The notes: generated by a model from the letters alone, not told the origin. 64,000 nt of DNA from Deinococcus arcticus (GCF_003028415.1 NZ_PYSV01000001.1:248001-312000); one strand, 5' to 3'; shown: positions 35,495 through 45,211, counted from the first letter of the stretch. Numbers and translations: made by a program.

Positions 35495-35552
35495 CAGCAG
35501 GGCCGGGCGCGCAGGATCCATTCCGGCGCCCGGCCCTGCTGGCCGGCTTTTC
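35495..35552 (+). terminator. Terminator of the CAP-protein gene
   Basis: Perfect 16-bp arms (35495-35510 and 35526-35541), beginning CAGCAGGGCCGGG, then GGCCGGCTTTTCC. It starts 9 bases past the stop codon. Confidence 0.75.
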
Positions 35553-35600
35553 CATCCAGCCAAACGCCCGTTAGGTTTCTCGCTTACACTGAAGGGCGAC

Positions 35601-36299
35601 ATGAACAAGGTGTACTCAGACGCTCGGGCGGCCCTGGCCGATGTGGTGCAGAACGGTCAGACCATTGCGGTGGGCGGTTTCGGGCTGTGCGGCATTCCTG
35701 AACAGCTGATTCTGGCCCTGCGCGACACGGGCGCCCGGGAACTGACAGCTGTGAGCAACAACGCGGGCGTGGACGGCTGGGGCCTGGGCCTGCTGCTGGA
35801 AACCCGCCAGATTCGCAAGATGATTTCCAGTTACGTGGGCGAGAACAAGGAGTTCGAGCGGCAGTTTCTGGCCGGCGAGCTGGAACTGGAATTTACCCCC
35901 CAGGGCACCCTGGCCGAGCGCCTGCGCGCGGGAGGTGCGGGCATTCCCGGCTTCTACACGAAAACGGGGGTGGGCACGGTGGTGGCCGACGGCAAGGAGC
36001 ACAAGGACTTCGACGGCGAAACCTACATTCTGGAACGGGGTATCCGGGCCGACGTGGCCCTGGTGAAAGCCTGGAAGGGTGACCGGGCCGGCAACCTCGT
36101 GTACCGCAAGACGGCGCGCAACTTTAATCCCATGGCTGCCACATGTGGCCGGGTCACGGTGGCCGAGGTGGAAGAACTGGTGGACATTGGGCAGCTGGAC
36201 CCCGATGAGGTGGACACCCCCGGCATCTTCGTGCAGCGCGTGGTGCATAACCCCACGCCTGAAAAGCGCATTGAGCAGCGCACGACACGCCCCGGGTAA
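35601..36299 (+). CDS. scoA: 3-oxoacid CoA-transferase, subunit A
   Basis: A 232-residue alpha subunit of succinyl-CoA:3-ketoacid CoA-transferase, which activates acetoacetate or other keto acids. Clear marks: QTIAVGGFGLCGIPEQLI (the GGFGxCGxP loop), AVSNNAGVDGWGLGLLL, GAGIPGFYTKTGVGT and FNPMAATCGRVT. TACACT (35585-35590) is 10 bases upstream, with a weak GAAGGG in between. The beta subunit, which carries the catalytic Glu, normally follows directly; here the next gene is the convergent mrdA, 32 bases away. The partner must be elsewhere or absent. Confidence 0.93.
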   Translation: MNKVYSDARAALADVVQNGQTIAVGGFGLCGIPEQLILALRDTGARELTAVSNNAGVDGWGLGLLLETRQIRKMISSYVGENKEFERQFLAGELELEFTPQGTLAERLRAGGAGIPGFYTKTGVGTVVADGKEHKDFDGETYILERGIRADVALVKAWKGDRAGNLVYRKTARNFNPMAATCGRVTVAEVEELVDIGQLDPDEVDTPGIFVQRVVHNPTPEKRIEQRTTRPG

Positions 36300-36331
36300 G
36301 CAGGTGGGGCGCGGCGCCCTGGCCGTCCGGC

Positions 36332-38371
36332 CTACGGCTTGGCCGCCGTGCGCGCCGCGCGAATCTTGTAGACCCCGTGCATCTGGTCCAGTTCGCCGGT
36401 GCAGGGCTGCTGGGTGTTCAGCGGCAGGGCGCTGCCCCGTTCATCCAGCGTCACGCACCAGCGCGCGGCGAACATCTTTTTCACAGCCTTCAGGGCCGGC
36501 CCCGAGCCTTCACCGCCGTTCTGGAAAAAGGCCACCACGGCAAAGTTGGGGCTGTGCAGGGGGCCATACCCCTCGTACCACGCGTGGGTGTAGGCGTAGC
36601 CGCCCCGGGCACTCATGCCGTTCTCGGCCGTTCCGGTCTTGCCCCCGGTGCGCACAGGAAAGAGGTTCGGGCCAATTTCGTGCTGCGCGGTGCCATGGCG
36701 GGTGCCGGCCGTGGTGCCGCTCATGCCCTCTTTCACCAGCTTGAAGGCGGCCACGTTGCCCTTGCGCACCACGTTCACCGCCGGCTTGCGCGGCTGCGGC
36801 TGGCCCGCCACGGCCTTGAGCACGGTCAGCGGCCGTTTCTGGCCCTCGTTGATGATGGTGGACATGACGGAAACCACCTGCGCCGGGGTCACGTCCACAT
36901 CGCCCTGCCCAATGCTCATGTTCAGGGCAAAGCCGGGACGCCAGGGAAAATCTGGATTGGCGTAATCCTCGGGCATCAACATGCGCCCGGTCTTTTCGCC
37001 CACCAGTTCCAGGCCGGTGGGGCCGTTGTACCCCAGTTCGGTCAGGCGGGCACGCAGCTGCCGGGCATAGGGGTCCGTGCCGGCCCGCACCGCCGAATCG
37101 TAGTACCACGGGTTGCAGGAGTAGGAGATGGCCAGGCGGGCGTCCACTGGGCCTAAGGGGTACGGCGCCCAGTTGCGCTTCGCCGCGCGCCCGAAGTAGT
37201 ACACCGGATTGCAGTTCACGGTGAAGTTGCCCCACTTTTCCACGTACATCAGGGTGGTGGCAATCTTGAATACGCTGCCGGGATTGTAGGCCTGCACCAC
37301 GCGGTTGCTGGTCACGGCGTCCAGTTCGGCCAGGGGGCGCCGGGAATCAATGGCCCAGTTTTTGGCCACCGGGTCGGCGCTGGGCACGCGGGCAAACCAG
37401 TTGGGGTCGTAGGCCGGGCTGCTGGCCATCGCCAGCACCTCGTTCGTGCGCGGGTCAATGGCGATGATCGCGCCGCGCGTGTAGGGCTCGGGGGGCTTGC
37501 CCTTACCGGCGCGCCCATTGTTCACGTCGGCCAGCCCCTCGCGCAGCGCCCGCTCCGCCGTGCGCTGCAGCAGCGAATCAATGGTCAGCGTCACGTCCTT
37601 GCCCTTGGTGCCGGGGTCAATCACGCGCTCGGTCTGGGGCTTGCCGCTGGCCGTGACCTCGCGCCGGCGCAGGCCGTTCTTGCCCTGCAAGGTCTCTTGC
37701 AGGCTGTATTCCAGCCCGGAGCGGCCCACCAGATCGCCGGGAGCGTAGCCGTCCTGCTTGATCTGCGCCTCGGTGGCTTCCTGCACGTAGCCCAGCAGGT
37801 GCCCGGCCATCTTGCCCTGGGGGTACACGCGCTCCACGCGCTCGCGCAGTTCCAGGCTGGGCACCAGCACGGTGTATTCGTACAGCGCCGCCAGCCGGTC
37901 CTGGGGGATGTTGCGCGCAAGCACCGTTTCGGTTTCGCGCTCGAAATTGGGTTCGCGCGGCTGCCCACTGACCAGCACGTCGCCCCTGATGCCGGCCAGA
38001 TAGATGATCTTGTCCCAGTCGGGAATGGCCTGTTCGGGGTCGCCAGGGTCGCGGCGCCCGGTGTACACCAGGTCCACCGCCAGCCGGTTGGTGGCCAGCA
38101 GCACCCCGTCGCGGGTGCGGATCTCACCGCGCAGGGCGCGCAGGATCTCGTCGCGCTGGTAATTGCTGGCCGACTGCACCGCAAACTGATCGTGCTGCAG
38201 CACCTGCAACTGGTACAGGCGTGCGCCCAGCCCCAGCAGGCACAGGTTGAAGCCCAGCGCCATCCAGGCCACCCGCGTGGCCCCCTGACGGGCCTGGCGC
38301 CGGGCGCGGGCCCGCGCCCCCGCGCGGCGCCCCCGCTGGCGGCGGTCCATCAGGTCTCCGGCGCGGCTCAT
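36332..38371 (-). CDS. mrdA: Penicillin-binding protein 2, rod-shape transpeptidase
   Basis: A 679-residue peptidoglycan transpeptidase that works with the MreBCD elongasome. A short cytoplasmic tail and one membrane helix (VAWMALGFNLCLLGLGARLY) precede the PBP dimerisation domain. The catalytic motifs are SVFK (nucleophile Ser about 362, in NPGSVFKIATT), SCN (about 415) and KTG (about 575, in GGKTGTAENG). The ATG overlaps the mreD stop as ATGA, so it is the last gene of the deoC-maf-mreC-mreD-mrdA operon. Confidence 0.95.
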   Translation of the reverse strand: MSRAGDLMDRRQRGRRAGARARARRQARQGATRVAWMALGFNLCLLGLGARLYQLQVLQHDQFAVQSASNYQRDEILRALRGEIRTRDGVLLATNRLAVDLVYTGRRDPGDPEQAIPDWDKIIYLAGIRGDVLVSGQPREPNFERETETVLARNIPQDRLAALYEYTVLVPSLELRERVERVYPQGKMAGHLLGYVQEATEAQIKQDGYAPGDLVGRSGLEYSLQETLQGKNGLRRREVTASGKPQTERVIDPGTKGKDVTLTIDSLLQRTAERALREGLADVNNGRAGKGKPPEPYTRGAIIAIDPRTNEVLAMASSPAYDPNWFARVPSADPVAKNWAIDSRRPLAELDAVTSNRVVQAYNPGSVFKIATTLMYVEKWGNFTVNCNPVYYFGRAAKRNWAPYPLGPVDARLAISYSCNPWYYDSAVRAGTDPYARQLRARLTELGYNGPTGLELVGEKTGRMLMPEDYANPDFPWRPGFALNMSIGQGDVDVTPAQVVSVMSTIINEGQKRPLTVLKAVAGQPQPRKPAVNVVRKGNVAAFKLVKEGMSGTTAGTRHGTAQHEIGPNLFPVRTGGKTGTAENGMSARGGYAYTHAWYEGYGPLHSPNFAVVAFFQNGGEGSGPALKAVKKMFAARWCVTLDERGSALPLNTQQPCTGELDQMHGVYKIRAARTAAKP

Positions 38372-38910
38372 CCCAGCCCCTCCTCGGGGCCGCTGCGGGG
38401 CCCAAAGGCCCAGGTGACCACCCGTTCCCACAGCGGAAAGACCAGCAGCGTACCGGCCAGCAGCGCGGGCAGGGTAGCGCGCAGCAGATCCAGCGTGACC
38501 AGATTCGACCGCAGCCAGTAGGTAAGCAGCAGGAACATCAGCCACTGGCCCACCACCGCCAGCAGCACGGTAAAGACCGCCTGAAAGGGCCCGGAATCCG
38601 CCATGTAGCGCCGCACACCCAGTGCCAGCAACGCCCCGCCCATCACGCCCGCCGCGTGCAGGCCCAGCACGCCGCCGCCCAGCAGATCCTGGGCCAGCCC
38701 CACGCCGTACGCGCCCGCCAGCGCCCACACGGGAGGAACGCGCCACGCCAGGGCCGCGCCGGTCAGCAGAAACAGGTCCGGCGCCGGCAGGCCCGCCGCG
38801 TCGCCCAGGCGCGAGAGCAGGCCCTGGCCCAGCAGCAGCAGCAGGACGTAGCCCGCCACGCGCAGCCAGCGGGGCGGTCCGCGCCGGGGCCGCAGGGCGT
38901 CGCGTCTCAC
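38368..38910 (-). CDS. mreD: Rod shape-determining protein MreD
   Basis: A 180-residue integral membrane protein of about five to six helices (WLRVAGYVLLLLLGQGLL, LFLLTGAALAWRVPPVWAL, AVFTVLLAVVGQWLMFLLL and others) with the [16 protein letters not shown] loop typical of MreD. It links MreC and the peptidoglycan synthases in cell elongation. Start is GTG with GGAGA upstream, 16 bases after the mreC stop. Identified as much by position between mreC and mrdA as by sequence. Confidence 0.9.
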   Translation of the reverse strand: MRRDALRPRRGPPRWLRVAGYVLLLLLGQGLLSRLGDAAGLPAPDLFLLTGAALAWRVPPVWALAGAYGVGLAQDLLGGGVLGLHAAGVMGGALLALGVRRYMADSGPFQAVFTVLLAVVGQWLMFLLLTYWLRSNLVTLDLLRATLPALLAGTLLVFPLWERVVTWAFGPRSGPEEGLG

Positions 38911-38926
38911 TGCTGTCTCCGGGGCG

Positions 38927-39706
38927 TCACAGGCCCTCCAGAATCGTCACGTCTTCCACCACACCTACGTCCACGGCCGGTTTGATGATCACCCTGCGGT
39001 TGATGTCGTTGGGGCCCAGCGGCAGGACCTTTTCTACCGTGCCCACCGGAATGCCCACCGGAAACACGCCGCCCAGGCTGTTGGTCACCAGCACGTCACC
39101 GACCTTGACCGGCACCGAGCGCGAGAAATCCGCGCGCAGGCGGTCTGGCGGCACGCCCCGGGCCACGCCGCGCCCACCCCGGCTGCCCTGCAGGGTCACC
39201 CCCACCGTGCTTTCCGGGTCCACCAGCGCCAGTACCGTGGCGTGGTTGGCACTGACATCGGTAATCTGGCCCACCAGCCCGCGCGGCACCGTGACTGGCA
39301 TGCGCAGCCGCACGCCGTCCCGGGCCCCCTTGTTCAGGTCCAGCCGGGCCAGCAGCGGGCTGGGGTCCACGGCCACCACCTGGGCAATGCCCAGCGCGTT
39401 GGGGGCCTGGGTGGTGGTGATTTTCACCACCTGCCGCAGCCGCGCCACCTCCCGGGTCAGCAGCTCGTTGCGCTGGCGCAGCACATCGTTCTCTTTTTGC
39501 AGAGTGCCCACCTGGCTGGCCAGCTGGCGCTCGGTCACCAGGGTCTGGTAGGCGCGGCGCACGTTATCGGCCGCCACCACCGACAGCCGCGAGAGCGGCG
39601 CAATGCCGGCACGCAGCGCTCCGGGCGGCACCACCTGAAAGCGGGTGGTGACCATGCTCAGGGCCAGCAGCCCCAGCAGGGTCAGCAGCGCGGCGCGGGC
39701 CTTCAC
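38927..39706 (-). CDS. mreC: Rod shape-determining protein MreC
   Basis: A 259-residue periplasmic scaffold protein. A single N-terminal helix (AALLTLLGLLALSMVTT) is followed by a coiled coil (LASQVGTLQKENDVLRQRNELLTREVARLRQ, about residues 60-90, quoted in part by its heptads) and the MreC beta domain, with GARDGVRLRMPVTVPRGLVGQ and DVLVTNSLGGVFPVGIPVG. Start is GTG, overlapping the maf stop as GTGA. It ties cell-wall enzymes to MreB, which is encoded separately at 52358-53398. Confidence 0.93.
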   Translation of the reverse strand: MKARAALLTLLGLLALSMVTTRFQVVPPGALRAGIAPLSRLSVVAADNVRRAYQTLVTERQLASQVGTLQKENDVLRQRNELLTREVARLRQVVKITTTQAPNALGIAQVVAVDPSPLLARLDLNKGARDGVRLRMPVTVPRGLVGQITDVSANHATVLALVDPESTVGVTLQGSRGGRGVARGVPPDRLRADFSRSVPVKVGDVLVTNSLGGVFPVGIPVGTVEKVLPLGPNDINRRVIIKPAVDVGVVEDVTILEGL

Positions 39707-40332
39707 GCCCCAGGCACCCCAGCATGGCCCAGGCCCCACACGGGCACGCCAGCGGCGCGCAGCAGCCGGGTGGTGACGGTCAGCGGCAGGCCCACCACGT
39801 TGGCGTATTCGCCGTCCACCCGCTGCACCAGCGCCATGCCCACTGCCTGAATGCCGTAGCCGCCGGCCTTGTCCAGCCCCTCGCCCGTGGCGGCGTAATA
39901 AGCGATTTCGGCCCCGCTCAGGGTGCGGAAGGTGACCGCCGTGCGCGCCACTTCCAGCCCTTCATGGCCGCCGCGCAGCACCGCCACGCCGGTGTACACC
40001 TCGTGGGTCCGGCCAGCCAGCCGCCGGATGAACGCCTCGTTCTCGGCGCGGTCAGCGGGTTTGCCCAGCAGTTCGCCGTCCAGGGCCACCACGGTATCGG
40101 CCGCCAGCACCACGGCGTCCGGCGCCGTGCGCGCCACCGAGCGGCCCTTGAGCAGCGCCAGTTCAGCCGCCAGCCGGGCGGGGTCAGTTTCCGGGCTGTC
40201 CTCGGCCTCGCCGCTGACCTGCACGGTAAACGGCACGCCCAGCAGGCCCAGCAGTTCACGGCGCCGGGGACTGCCCGACGCCAGAATGACCTGCGGCCCC
40301 GTTTCAGCGGCGCCGCTTTCCGGGGAGGTCAC
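39703..40332 (-). CDS. maf: Maf family nucleoside triphosphate pyrophosphatase
   Basis: A 209-residue Maf protein. ILASGSPRRRELLGLLG is the family signature at about residues 15-31, and VVLAADTVVALDGELLGKP and AYYAATGEGLDKAGGYGIQ complete the active site. Maf proteins hydrolyse dTTP, UTP or modified NTPs and can arrest septation. It starts with GTG one base after the deoC stop codon and overlaps mreC, an arrangement common in bacteria where maf precedes mreB/C/D. Confidence 0.95.
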   Translation of the reverse strand: MTSPESGAAETGPQVILASGSPRRRELLGLLGVPFTVQVSGEAEDSPETDPARLAAELALLKGRSVARTAPDAVVLAADTVVALDGELLGKPADRAENEAFIRRLAGRTHEVYTGVAVLRGGHEGLEVARTAVTFRTLSGAEIAYYAATGEGLDKAGGYGIQAVGMALVQRVDGEYANVVGLPLTVTTRLLRAAGVPVWGLGHAGVPGA

Positions 40333-40995
40333 TCAGTACCCCTCGCCCATCGGCTCGCCGGCCACCAGCGCCACCCCGCCCGAGGTGCCCAGGCGCGTGG
40401 CCCCCGCTTCAATCATCTGCCGGGCGTCCTCGGCGCTGCGCACCCCGCCCGCCGCCTTGATCTGGGCGCGGCCCGCGATCACCTCGCGCATCAGGCGCAC
40501 GTCGTCGGGGGTGGCGCCGCCCGTGCCAAAGCCGGTGCTGGTCTTCACAAAGTCGGCGCCGCCACGCACGGCCGCTTCGGTGGCGGCGCGCTTTTGGTCC
40601 TCGTTCAGGTAGCAGGTTTCAATGATGACCTTCAGCACCGCGCCCTGGGTGGCTGTGCGCACCGCGTGCACATCGGCCTCCACGGCGGCCCAGTCATTGT
40701 CCAGCGCCGCGCCGATGTGAATGACCATGTCCACCTCGTCGGCCCCGGCCTGCACGCTGGCGCGGGCCTCGGCAGCCTTTTGTTCGGGGCTCACGGCCCC
40801 CAGCGGAAAGCCGCACACGGTGGCAATTTTCACGGCGCTGCCCGCCAGTTCGGCCCGGGCCAGCGGAATGTAGACCGGATTGATGCACACGGCGTAAAAG
40901 CTGTGCTTGCGCGCTTCCTGGCACAACTGAATGATGTCCGCCTTCGTGGCGGTGGCTTTGAGGAGGGTGTGGTCAATGTACGGCGCAAGCTTCAC
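40333..40995 (-). CDS. deoC: Deoxyribose-phosphate aldolase
   Basis: A 220-residue class I aldolase that splits 2-deoxyribose-5-phosphate into acetaldehyde and glyceraldehyde-3-phosphate. IDHTLLKATATKADI, VKIATVCGFPLG, the Schiff-base Lys in LKVIIETCYL and the second Lys in DFVKTSTGF are all present; KAAGGVRSAEDA closes the barrel. The GTG start lies 7 bases after TATTCT (41003-41008), so the deoC-maf-mreCD-mrdA transcript probably begins at or near this codon. Confidence 0.96.
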   Translation of the reverse strand: MKLAPYIDHTLLKATATKADIIQLCQEARKHSFYAVCINPVYIPLARAELAGSAVKIATVCGFPLGAVSPEQKAAEARASVQAGADEVDMVIHIGAALDNDWAAVEADVHAVRTATQGAVLKVIIETCYLNEDQKRAATEAAVRGGADFVKTSTGFGTGGATPDDVRLMREVIAGRAQIKAAGGVRSAEDARQMIEAGATRLGTSGGVALVAGEPMGEGY

Positions 40996-41182
40996 GCCCC
41001 CCAGAATACCCCCGCCTGCTTGAGAAAGATTGAGCCGAAAGGAGGAGGGAAGGGGGGATAGGGGCGGTGGCAAGGGAGGGGCGAGAAGGGGTCGTGTGGT
41101 CGGGAGGCGGCCTGGGGTCAGGCCAGAACCTGTCCCTGTTGACCCTTCGCCTGTCCCTGTACCCCGCGCTACCCTGAGCTCC

Positions 41183-41683
41183 ATGACCGACGCCTCTCCC
41201 AGCGGCCCGCAGCCCGGCCAGCCCTTCCCCGACTTTGCCCTGCCGGACGCCGCGGGCCAGACCCACCGCCTTTCGGACTACGCCGGGCGCTACGTGGTGC
41301 TGTACGTGTACCCCAAAGACGACACCCCCGGCTGCACAAAGGAAGCCTGCGATTTCCGTGACAACGCGCTGCTGAGAAGCCACGGCGCGGCCATCCTGGG
41401 TCTCAGTGCCGATGATGCGGCCAGCCACGCCCAGTTTGCCGAGAAGTACAGCCTGCCCTTTGCGCTCCTGAGCGACGTCGGCGCGGCGTTCCTGCGCCAG
41501 ATCGGGTCGTACGGCACGAAGAACATGTACGGCAAGGTCACCGAGGGCATCAAACGGCAGACCTTCCTGATTGGGCCAGACGGCCAGCTGGTCAAGAGCT
41601 GGCTGGCGGTGAAGGTGGACGGCCACGCCGACCATGTGGCCGCCGCCATCGAGAAGGACCGCGCCGCGCGGGGAACCGCATGA
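41183..41683 (+). CDS. bcp: Peroxiredoxin, BCP/PrxQ type
   Basis: A 166-residue thiol peroxidase that reduces hydrogen peroxide and organic peroxides. DTPGCTKEACDFRD has the peroxidatic Cys and, five residues later, the resolving Cys, as in atypical two-Cys PrxQ. VVLYVYPKD and the C-terminal QTFLIGPDGQLV are family strands. TACCCT (41170-41175) ends 7 bases before the ATG, indicating leaderless expression. Its stop overlaps the rpiA start. Confidence 0.95.
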   Translation: MTDASPSGPQPGQPFPDFALPDAAGQTHRLSDYAGRYVVLYVYPKDDTPGCTKEACDFRDNALLRSHGAAILGLSADDAASHAQFAEKYSLPFALLSDVGAAFLRQIGSYGTKNMYGKVTEGIKRQTFLIGPDGQLVKSWLAVKVDGHADHVAAAIEKDRAARGTA

Positions 41684-42372
41684 GCGATCTGGAAGCGCTG
41701 AAGAAGGAAGCTGCCCTGCGCGCTGTGGCGCTGGTGGGCAGCGGCATGCGGGTGGGCCTGGGCACCGGCAGCACCGCCAGATACGCCATTGAAGAATTGG
41801 GGCGCCAGCTGCAGAGCGGCGAACTGCGGGACGTGGTGGGCGTGGCCACCAGCGAGGCCAGTGACGCCCTGGCCCGGCAGGTGGGCATTCCGGTGGAGGC
41901 CCTGGACCCCCGCCCGCTGGACATCGCCATTGACGGCGCCGATGAGATCGCCCCGAACCTTGACCTCATCAAGGGCCTGGGCGGGGCCCTGCTGCGCGAG
42001 AAACTGACCGAGGTGCAGGCCCGGCGCTTCATCGTGATTGCCGACCACACCAAGCTGGTCGGGCGCATTGGGGAAAAGTCGGCCCTGCCCATCGAGATTG
42101 CCCGCTTTGGCTTCCTGAGCACCATTGAGCGGCTGCGCGCGGTCCTGCCCGCCGGCCGCCTGCGCCAGACGGGCGCCCAGCCCTCCGTCACGGACAACGG
42201 CAACCTCATCTTCGATGCCCAGATTCCTGAAGGCCAGGACATCGCCGCGCTGGAACGCACCCTCAAGGGGCTGCTGGGCGTGGTCGAAACGGGCCTCTTT
42301 CTGGGGATGGCCGAGCGGGCGTTTGTGGCGGCCCCAGACGGCGTGACCGAACTCACGCCCCAGGGCCGCTAA
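41680..42372 (+). CDS. rpiA: Ribose-5-phosphate isomerase A
   Basis: A 230-residue enzyme interconverting ribose-5-phosphate and ribulose-5-phosphate in the pentose phosphate pathway. MRVGLGTGSTARYAI binds the phosphate, DIAIDGADEIAPNLDLIKGLGGALLREK holds the catalytic Asp, Glu and Lys (split here over positions 85-112), and FIVIADHTKLVGRIG follows. ATGA overlap with bcp. The pairing with deoC across the divergent gap places two deoxyribose/ribose-phosphate genes side by side. Confidence 0.97.
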   Translation: MSDLEALKKEAALRAVALVGSGMRVGLGTGSTARYAIEELGRQLQSGELRDVVGVATSEASDALARQVGIPVEALDPRPLDIAIDGADEIAPNLDLIKGLGGALLREKLTEVQARRFIVIADHTKLVGRIGEKSALPIEIARFGFLSTIERLRAVLPAGRLRQTGAQPSVTDNGNLIFDAQIPEGQDIAALERTLKGLLGVVETGLFLGMAERAFVAAPDGVTELTPQGR

Positions 42373-42380
42373 CACGCGCC

Positions 42381-43016
42381 ATGCCCCCGGCCCTGACCGT
42401 GCGCCCCATTCAGCCCGGGGACGAGGCAGCGGTGGGGCGCGTGGCCTACCAGACCGGGTTTTTTGGTCACAGCGCCGCGCGGTACTTTCCGGACGCAGCG
42501 CTGTTTGCCGCCCTGTGGGTGGGCCCGTATTTCCGGGGCGGGGGCTTTGGCGGTTTCGTGGCGCAGCAGGAGGGCGCCGTGGTGGGGTACGTGCTGGGCT
42601 CGCCGTCTGCAGCGCAGTATCGCCGGGCCCTGGCGGGGCTGGTGGTGGAGCAGGGTGGGAGCCTGCTGCGCCAGAGCGGGTTCCGGGGCCTGCCCTACCT
42701 GTGGCGCGCCGCCCGCTGGCCCGCTCCCCACGCCGATGAACACGCCTTTCCCGCCCACCTGCACCTGAACCTGCTGCCCCGGGCGCGCGGTCACGGCGCC
42801 GGCGAAGGGTTGCTGCGCGCCCACCTGCAGGTGCTGGCCGGCGCAGGCGTGCCCGGCGTGCAACTGGCCACCACCGCCGAGAACGCGGCGGCCCTGCGCC
42901 TGTACGCCCGGCTGGGTTTCACGGTGGCCGCGCGCCGGACCACGCCCCTGTGGACGCCGTGGCTGGGCCACCCGGCCGAGCATCTGTGCCTGACCCTCGC
43001 GCTGGGTGGGGTGTAG
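42381..43016 (+). CDS. GNAT-family N-acetyltransferase
   Basis: A 211-residue protein with the acetyl-CoA site LHLNLLPRARGHGAGEGLLRAHL (about residues 117-139; the glycine-rich loop is RARGHGAGE) and the C-terminal TTAENAAALRLYARLGFTVAARR. Substrate unknown. It starts 8 bases after rpiA and is probably cotranscribed with bcp and rpiA. The next gene is convergent. Confidence 0.85.
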   Translation: MPPALTVRPIQPGDEAAVGRVAYQTGFFGHSAARYFPDAALFAALWVGPYFRGGGFGGFVAQQEGAVVGYVLGSPSAAQYRRALAGLVVEQGGSLLRQSGFRGLPYLWRAARWPAPHADEHAFPAHLHLNLLPRARGHGAGEGLLRAHLQVLAGAGVPGVQLATTAENAAALRLYARLGFTVAARRTTPLWTPWLGHPAEHLCLTLALGGV

Positions 43017-43029
43017 GGCGCGCCCGCTT

Positions 43030-45063
43030 TCAGGCCAGCGCCTGCAACTGCCGCGCCAGCTCTGCGGGGTCGCGGGTGAGCAGGTCGCAGGCGCGGTTCA
43101 CGCACAGGTAGGCAGCGCCGCCCCCGGGCCGGTCCTGCACCAGGGGCAGGGCGCCGCCCGGCTGGGTAAAGGCCAGGGCGGTAAACGGCAGGCTGACCTG
43201 CGCCGCCGCCCGTTCCAGCGGGGCGCGCTCCTCTGGCGTGCCCAGAATCGCCAGTTCGGTGTGTGGGGCATGCAGAAAGGCCGCCGCCTGCCACAGGCCC
43301 CCAAACCCACCAGCCGCCGCCAGCATGTCCGCCCGGAAGGCCGAAAGGACCCGCCGCGCCCTGATTTCGCCGCCCTCGTCACCGAAGTAGCGGTGCATCC
43401 ACAGCCCCAGCAGCGTACCTGCCGCATTGTCCGACAGCACGGCGCTGTCAAAGCCGGGGGCCGGGCGGGTCAGCAGGGCTTCGGCCCGCCCGCCCGAAGC
43501 CAGGAAAACGCCCGCCTCCTCCTGCCAGAAGTCGCGCCCGCACACGCCCCACAGCTCGCGCGCCCAGGTCAGCCAGCGTTCGTCGCCGCCCGCCTGGAAC
43601 AGCGCCACCAGCCCCAGGCCCACCAGGGCGTGGTCTTCGGTCAGGCCCTCCACCCGCGCCTGCCCACCGGACCAGACGTGGTACAGGCCGCCGCCTGGGG
43701 CCCGCATCCGGTCGTGCAGAAAGCCGGCGATGCCCTCGGCCACGGTGCGGTAAGGCCCTTCGCCCAGAATGCGCGCGGCGTCGGCAAAGGCAGCCAGCGC
43801 CAGCCCATTCCACGAGGTCAGCACCTTGTCGTCGGTGCCGGGCTGCGGCCGGCCCTGGCGCAGCAGGAAGAGGCGGGCTTTCAGGCGCTCCAGGTGGTGG
43901 CCGAGCCCTTCCTCGCTCTGGCCCCGCTCGGCGGCAAGGTCCGCGGCGGGCACCGCCACATACGGCACGCTGCGGCGCCCCGCGTCCGGGCGGTGGGGGT
44001 CGTGGAAGTTCCCGGGGTCCTGGATGCCCAGGTGGCGGCACAGCAGCGCGGCGTCGGCCTCGTCGTTCAGGGCCTGCCTGACCTCTGCCGGGGTCCAGGT
44101 GAAGGTCAGGCCCTCCACGCCGCCCGTGTCGGCATCCTGAGCGCTGTACAGGCCGCCGTCTGGGGCCCGCATTTCGCGCGTCAGGTAGGCCAGGGTGCGC
44201 CGCGCGGCGTCCGCGAAGGCCGGGTCGCCACTGACCTGGTAGGCCCGCAGCAGCGTGCGGGTCAGCTGCGCGTTGTCGTACAGCATCTTTTCAAAGTGGG
44301 GCACCCGCCACTGGCCGTCCACGCTGTAGCGGTGCCAGCCGCCGCCCAGCTGGTCATGAATCCCGCCTGCAATCATGCGGCGCAGGGTGTGCAGCGCCAT
44401 CAGGCGGCCGTCCGGGCGGGTCAGCAGGAAGTCCAGCGTGGTGGGGGCCGGAAACTTGGGCGCGCCGCCAAAGCCGCCGTTCGTCTCATCGAACACCCGG
44501 CGCAGGTTGGCCGCCGCGCGGTCCAGCGCCTCCGGGCCCACCTCGGCCTCGCCCGCCCGGGGCCGGGTGGCTTCGCGCACATGCTCGGTCAGGGCCTGGG
44601 CGTTGCCCAGCAGTTTGGCGCGGTCCTCCTGCCACGCCCGCGCCACGCTGGCCATCACCCGGCCAAAGCTGGGCAGGCCGTGGCCGTCACGCGGGGGAAA
44701 GTAGGTGCCGGCGTAAAAGGGCTCGCCGCCTGGCGTCAGGAACACCGTCATGGGCCAGCCGCCCTGCCCGGTCATGGCCTGGGTGGCGGCCATGTACACG
44801 GCGTCCACGTCGGGCCGCTCCTCGCGGTCCACCTTCACATTCACGAAATGCGCGTTCATGTAGGTGGCCGTGGCCTCGTCCTCAAAGCTCTCGTGGGCCA
44901 TCACGTGGCACCAGTGGCAGGTGGCGTAGCCCACCGAGAGCAGCACCGGCAGGTCACGCGCCCGGGCCTCGGCAAAAGCCGCCTCGCCCCAGGGCCACCA
45001 GTGCACCGGGTTCTCCGCATGCTGGCGAAGATACGGACTGCTTTCCTGGGCAAGGCGGTTCAT
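43030..45063 (-). CDS. Thioredoxin-domain protein, YyaL/SSP411 family
   Basis: A 677-residue cytosolic protein. The N-terminal thioredoxin-like domain has the diagnostic [14 protein letters not shown] and [16 protein letters not shown], with a CHWC pair in place of CxxC. The rest is an alpha/alpha toroid of the kind found in N-acylglucosamine 2-epimerases ([35 protein letters not shown] block). Function is not established for the family. TAGGCT (45070-45075) ends 6 bases before the ATG. It diverges from the next gene. Confidence 0.9.
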   Translation of the reverse strand: MNRLAQESSPYLRQHAENPVHWWPWGEAAFAEARARDLPVLLSVGYATCHWCHVMAHESFEDEATATYMNAHFVNVKVDREERPDVDAVYMAATQAMTGQGGWPMTVFLTPGGEPFYAGTYFPPRDGHGLPSFGRVMASVARAWQEDRAKLLGNAQALTEHVREATRPRAGEAEVGPEALDRAAANLRRVFDETNGGFGGAPKFPAPTTLDFLLTRPDGRLMALHTLRRMIAGGIHDQLGGGWHRYSVDGQWRVPHFEKMLYDNAQLTRTLLRAYQVSGDPAFADAARRTLAYLTREMRAPDGGLYSAQDADTGGVEGLTFTWTPAEVRQALNDEADAALLCRHLGIQDPGNFHDPHRPDAGRRSVPYVAVPAADLAAERGQSEEGLGHHLERLKARLFLLRQGRPQPGTDDKVLTSWNGLALAAFADAARILGEGPYRTVAEGIAGFLHDRMRAPGGGLYHVWSGGQARVEGLTEDHALVGLGLVALFQAGGDERWLTWARELWGVCGRDFWQEEAGVFLASGGRAEALLTRPAPGFDSAVLSDNAAGTLLGLWMHRYFGDEGGEIRARRVLSAFRADMLAAAGGFGGLWQAAAFLHAPHTELAILGTPEERAPLERAAAQVSLPFTALAFTQPGGALPLVQDRPGGGAAYLCVNRACDLLTRDPAELARQLQALA

Positions 45064-45211
45064 GGCGTCAGCCTAGCCTGTGGAGGCGGGGGCCCGGGAT
45101 AGCCCGTGGGCAGGAGAGGCTTCACCAGGGGCAGAGGGCAGGGAGTGAAGCGCGCGGTGCTCCCTCGCCTGCCGTCAGAGAACCCAAATGCTCGGCACCT
45201 ACACTCGCCCC

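Noticed and set aside
41139..41175. TTGACC at 41139-41144 as the -35 box of the peroxiredoxin promoter
   Set aside because: The distance to TACCCT (41170) is 25 bases, far beyond the usual 16-18.
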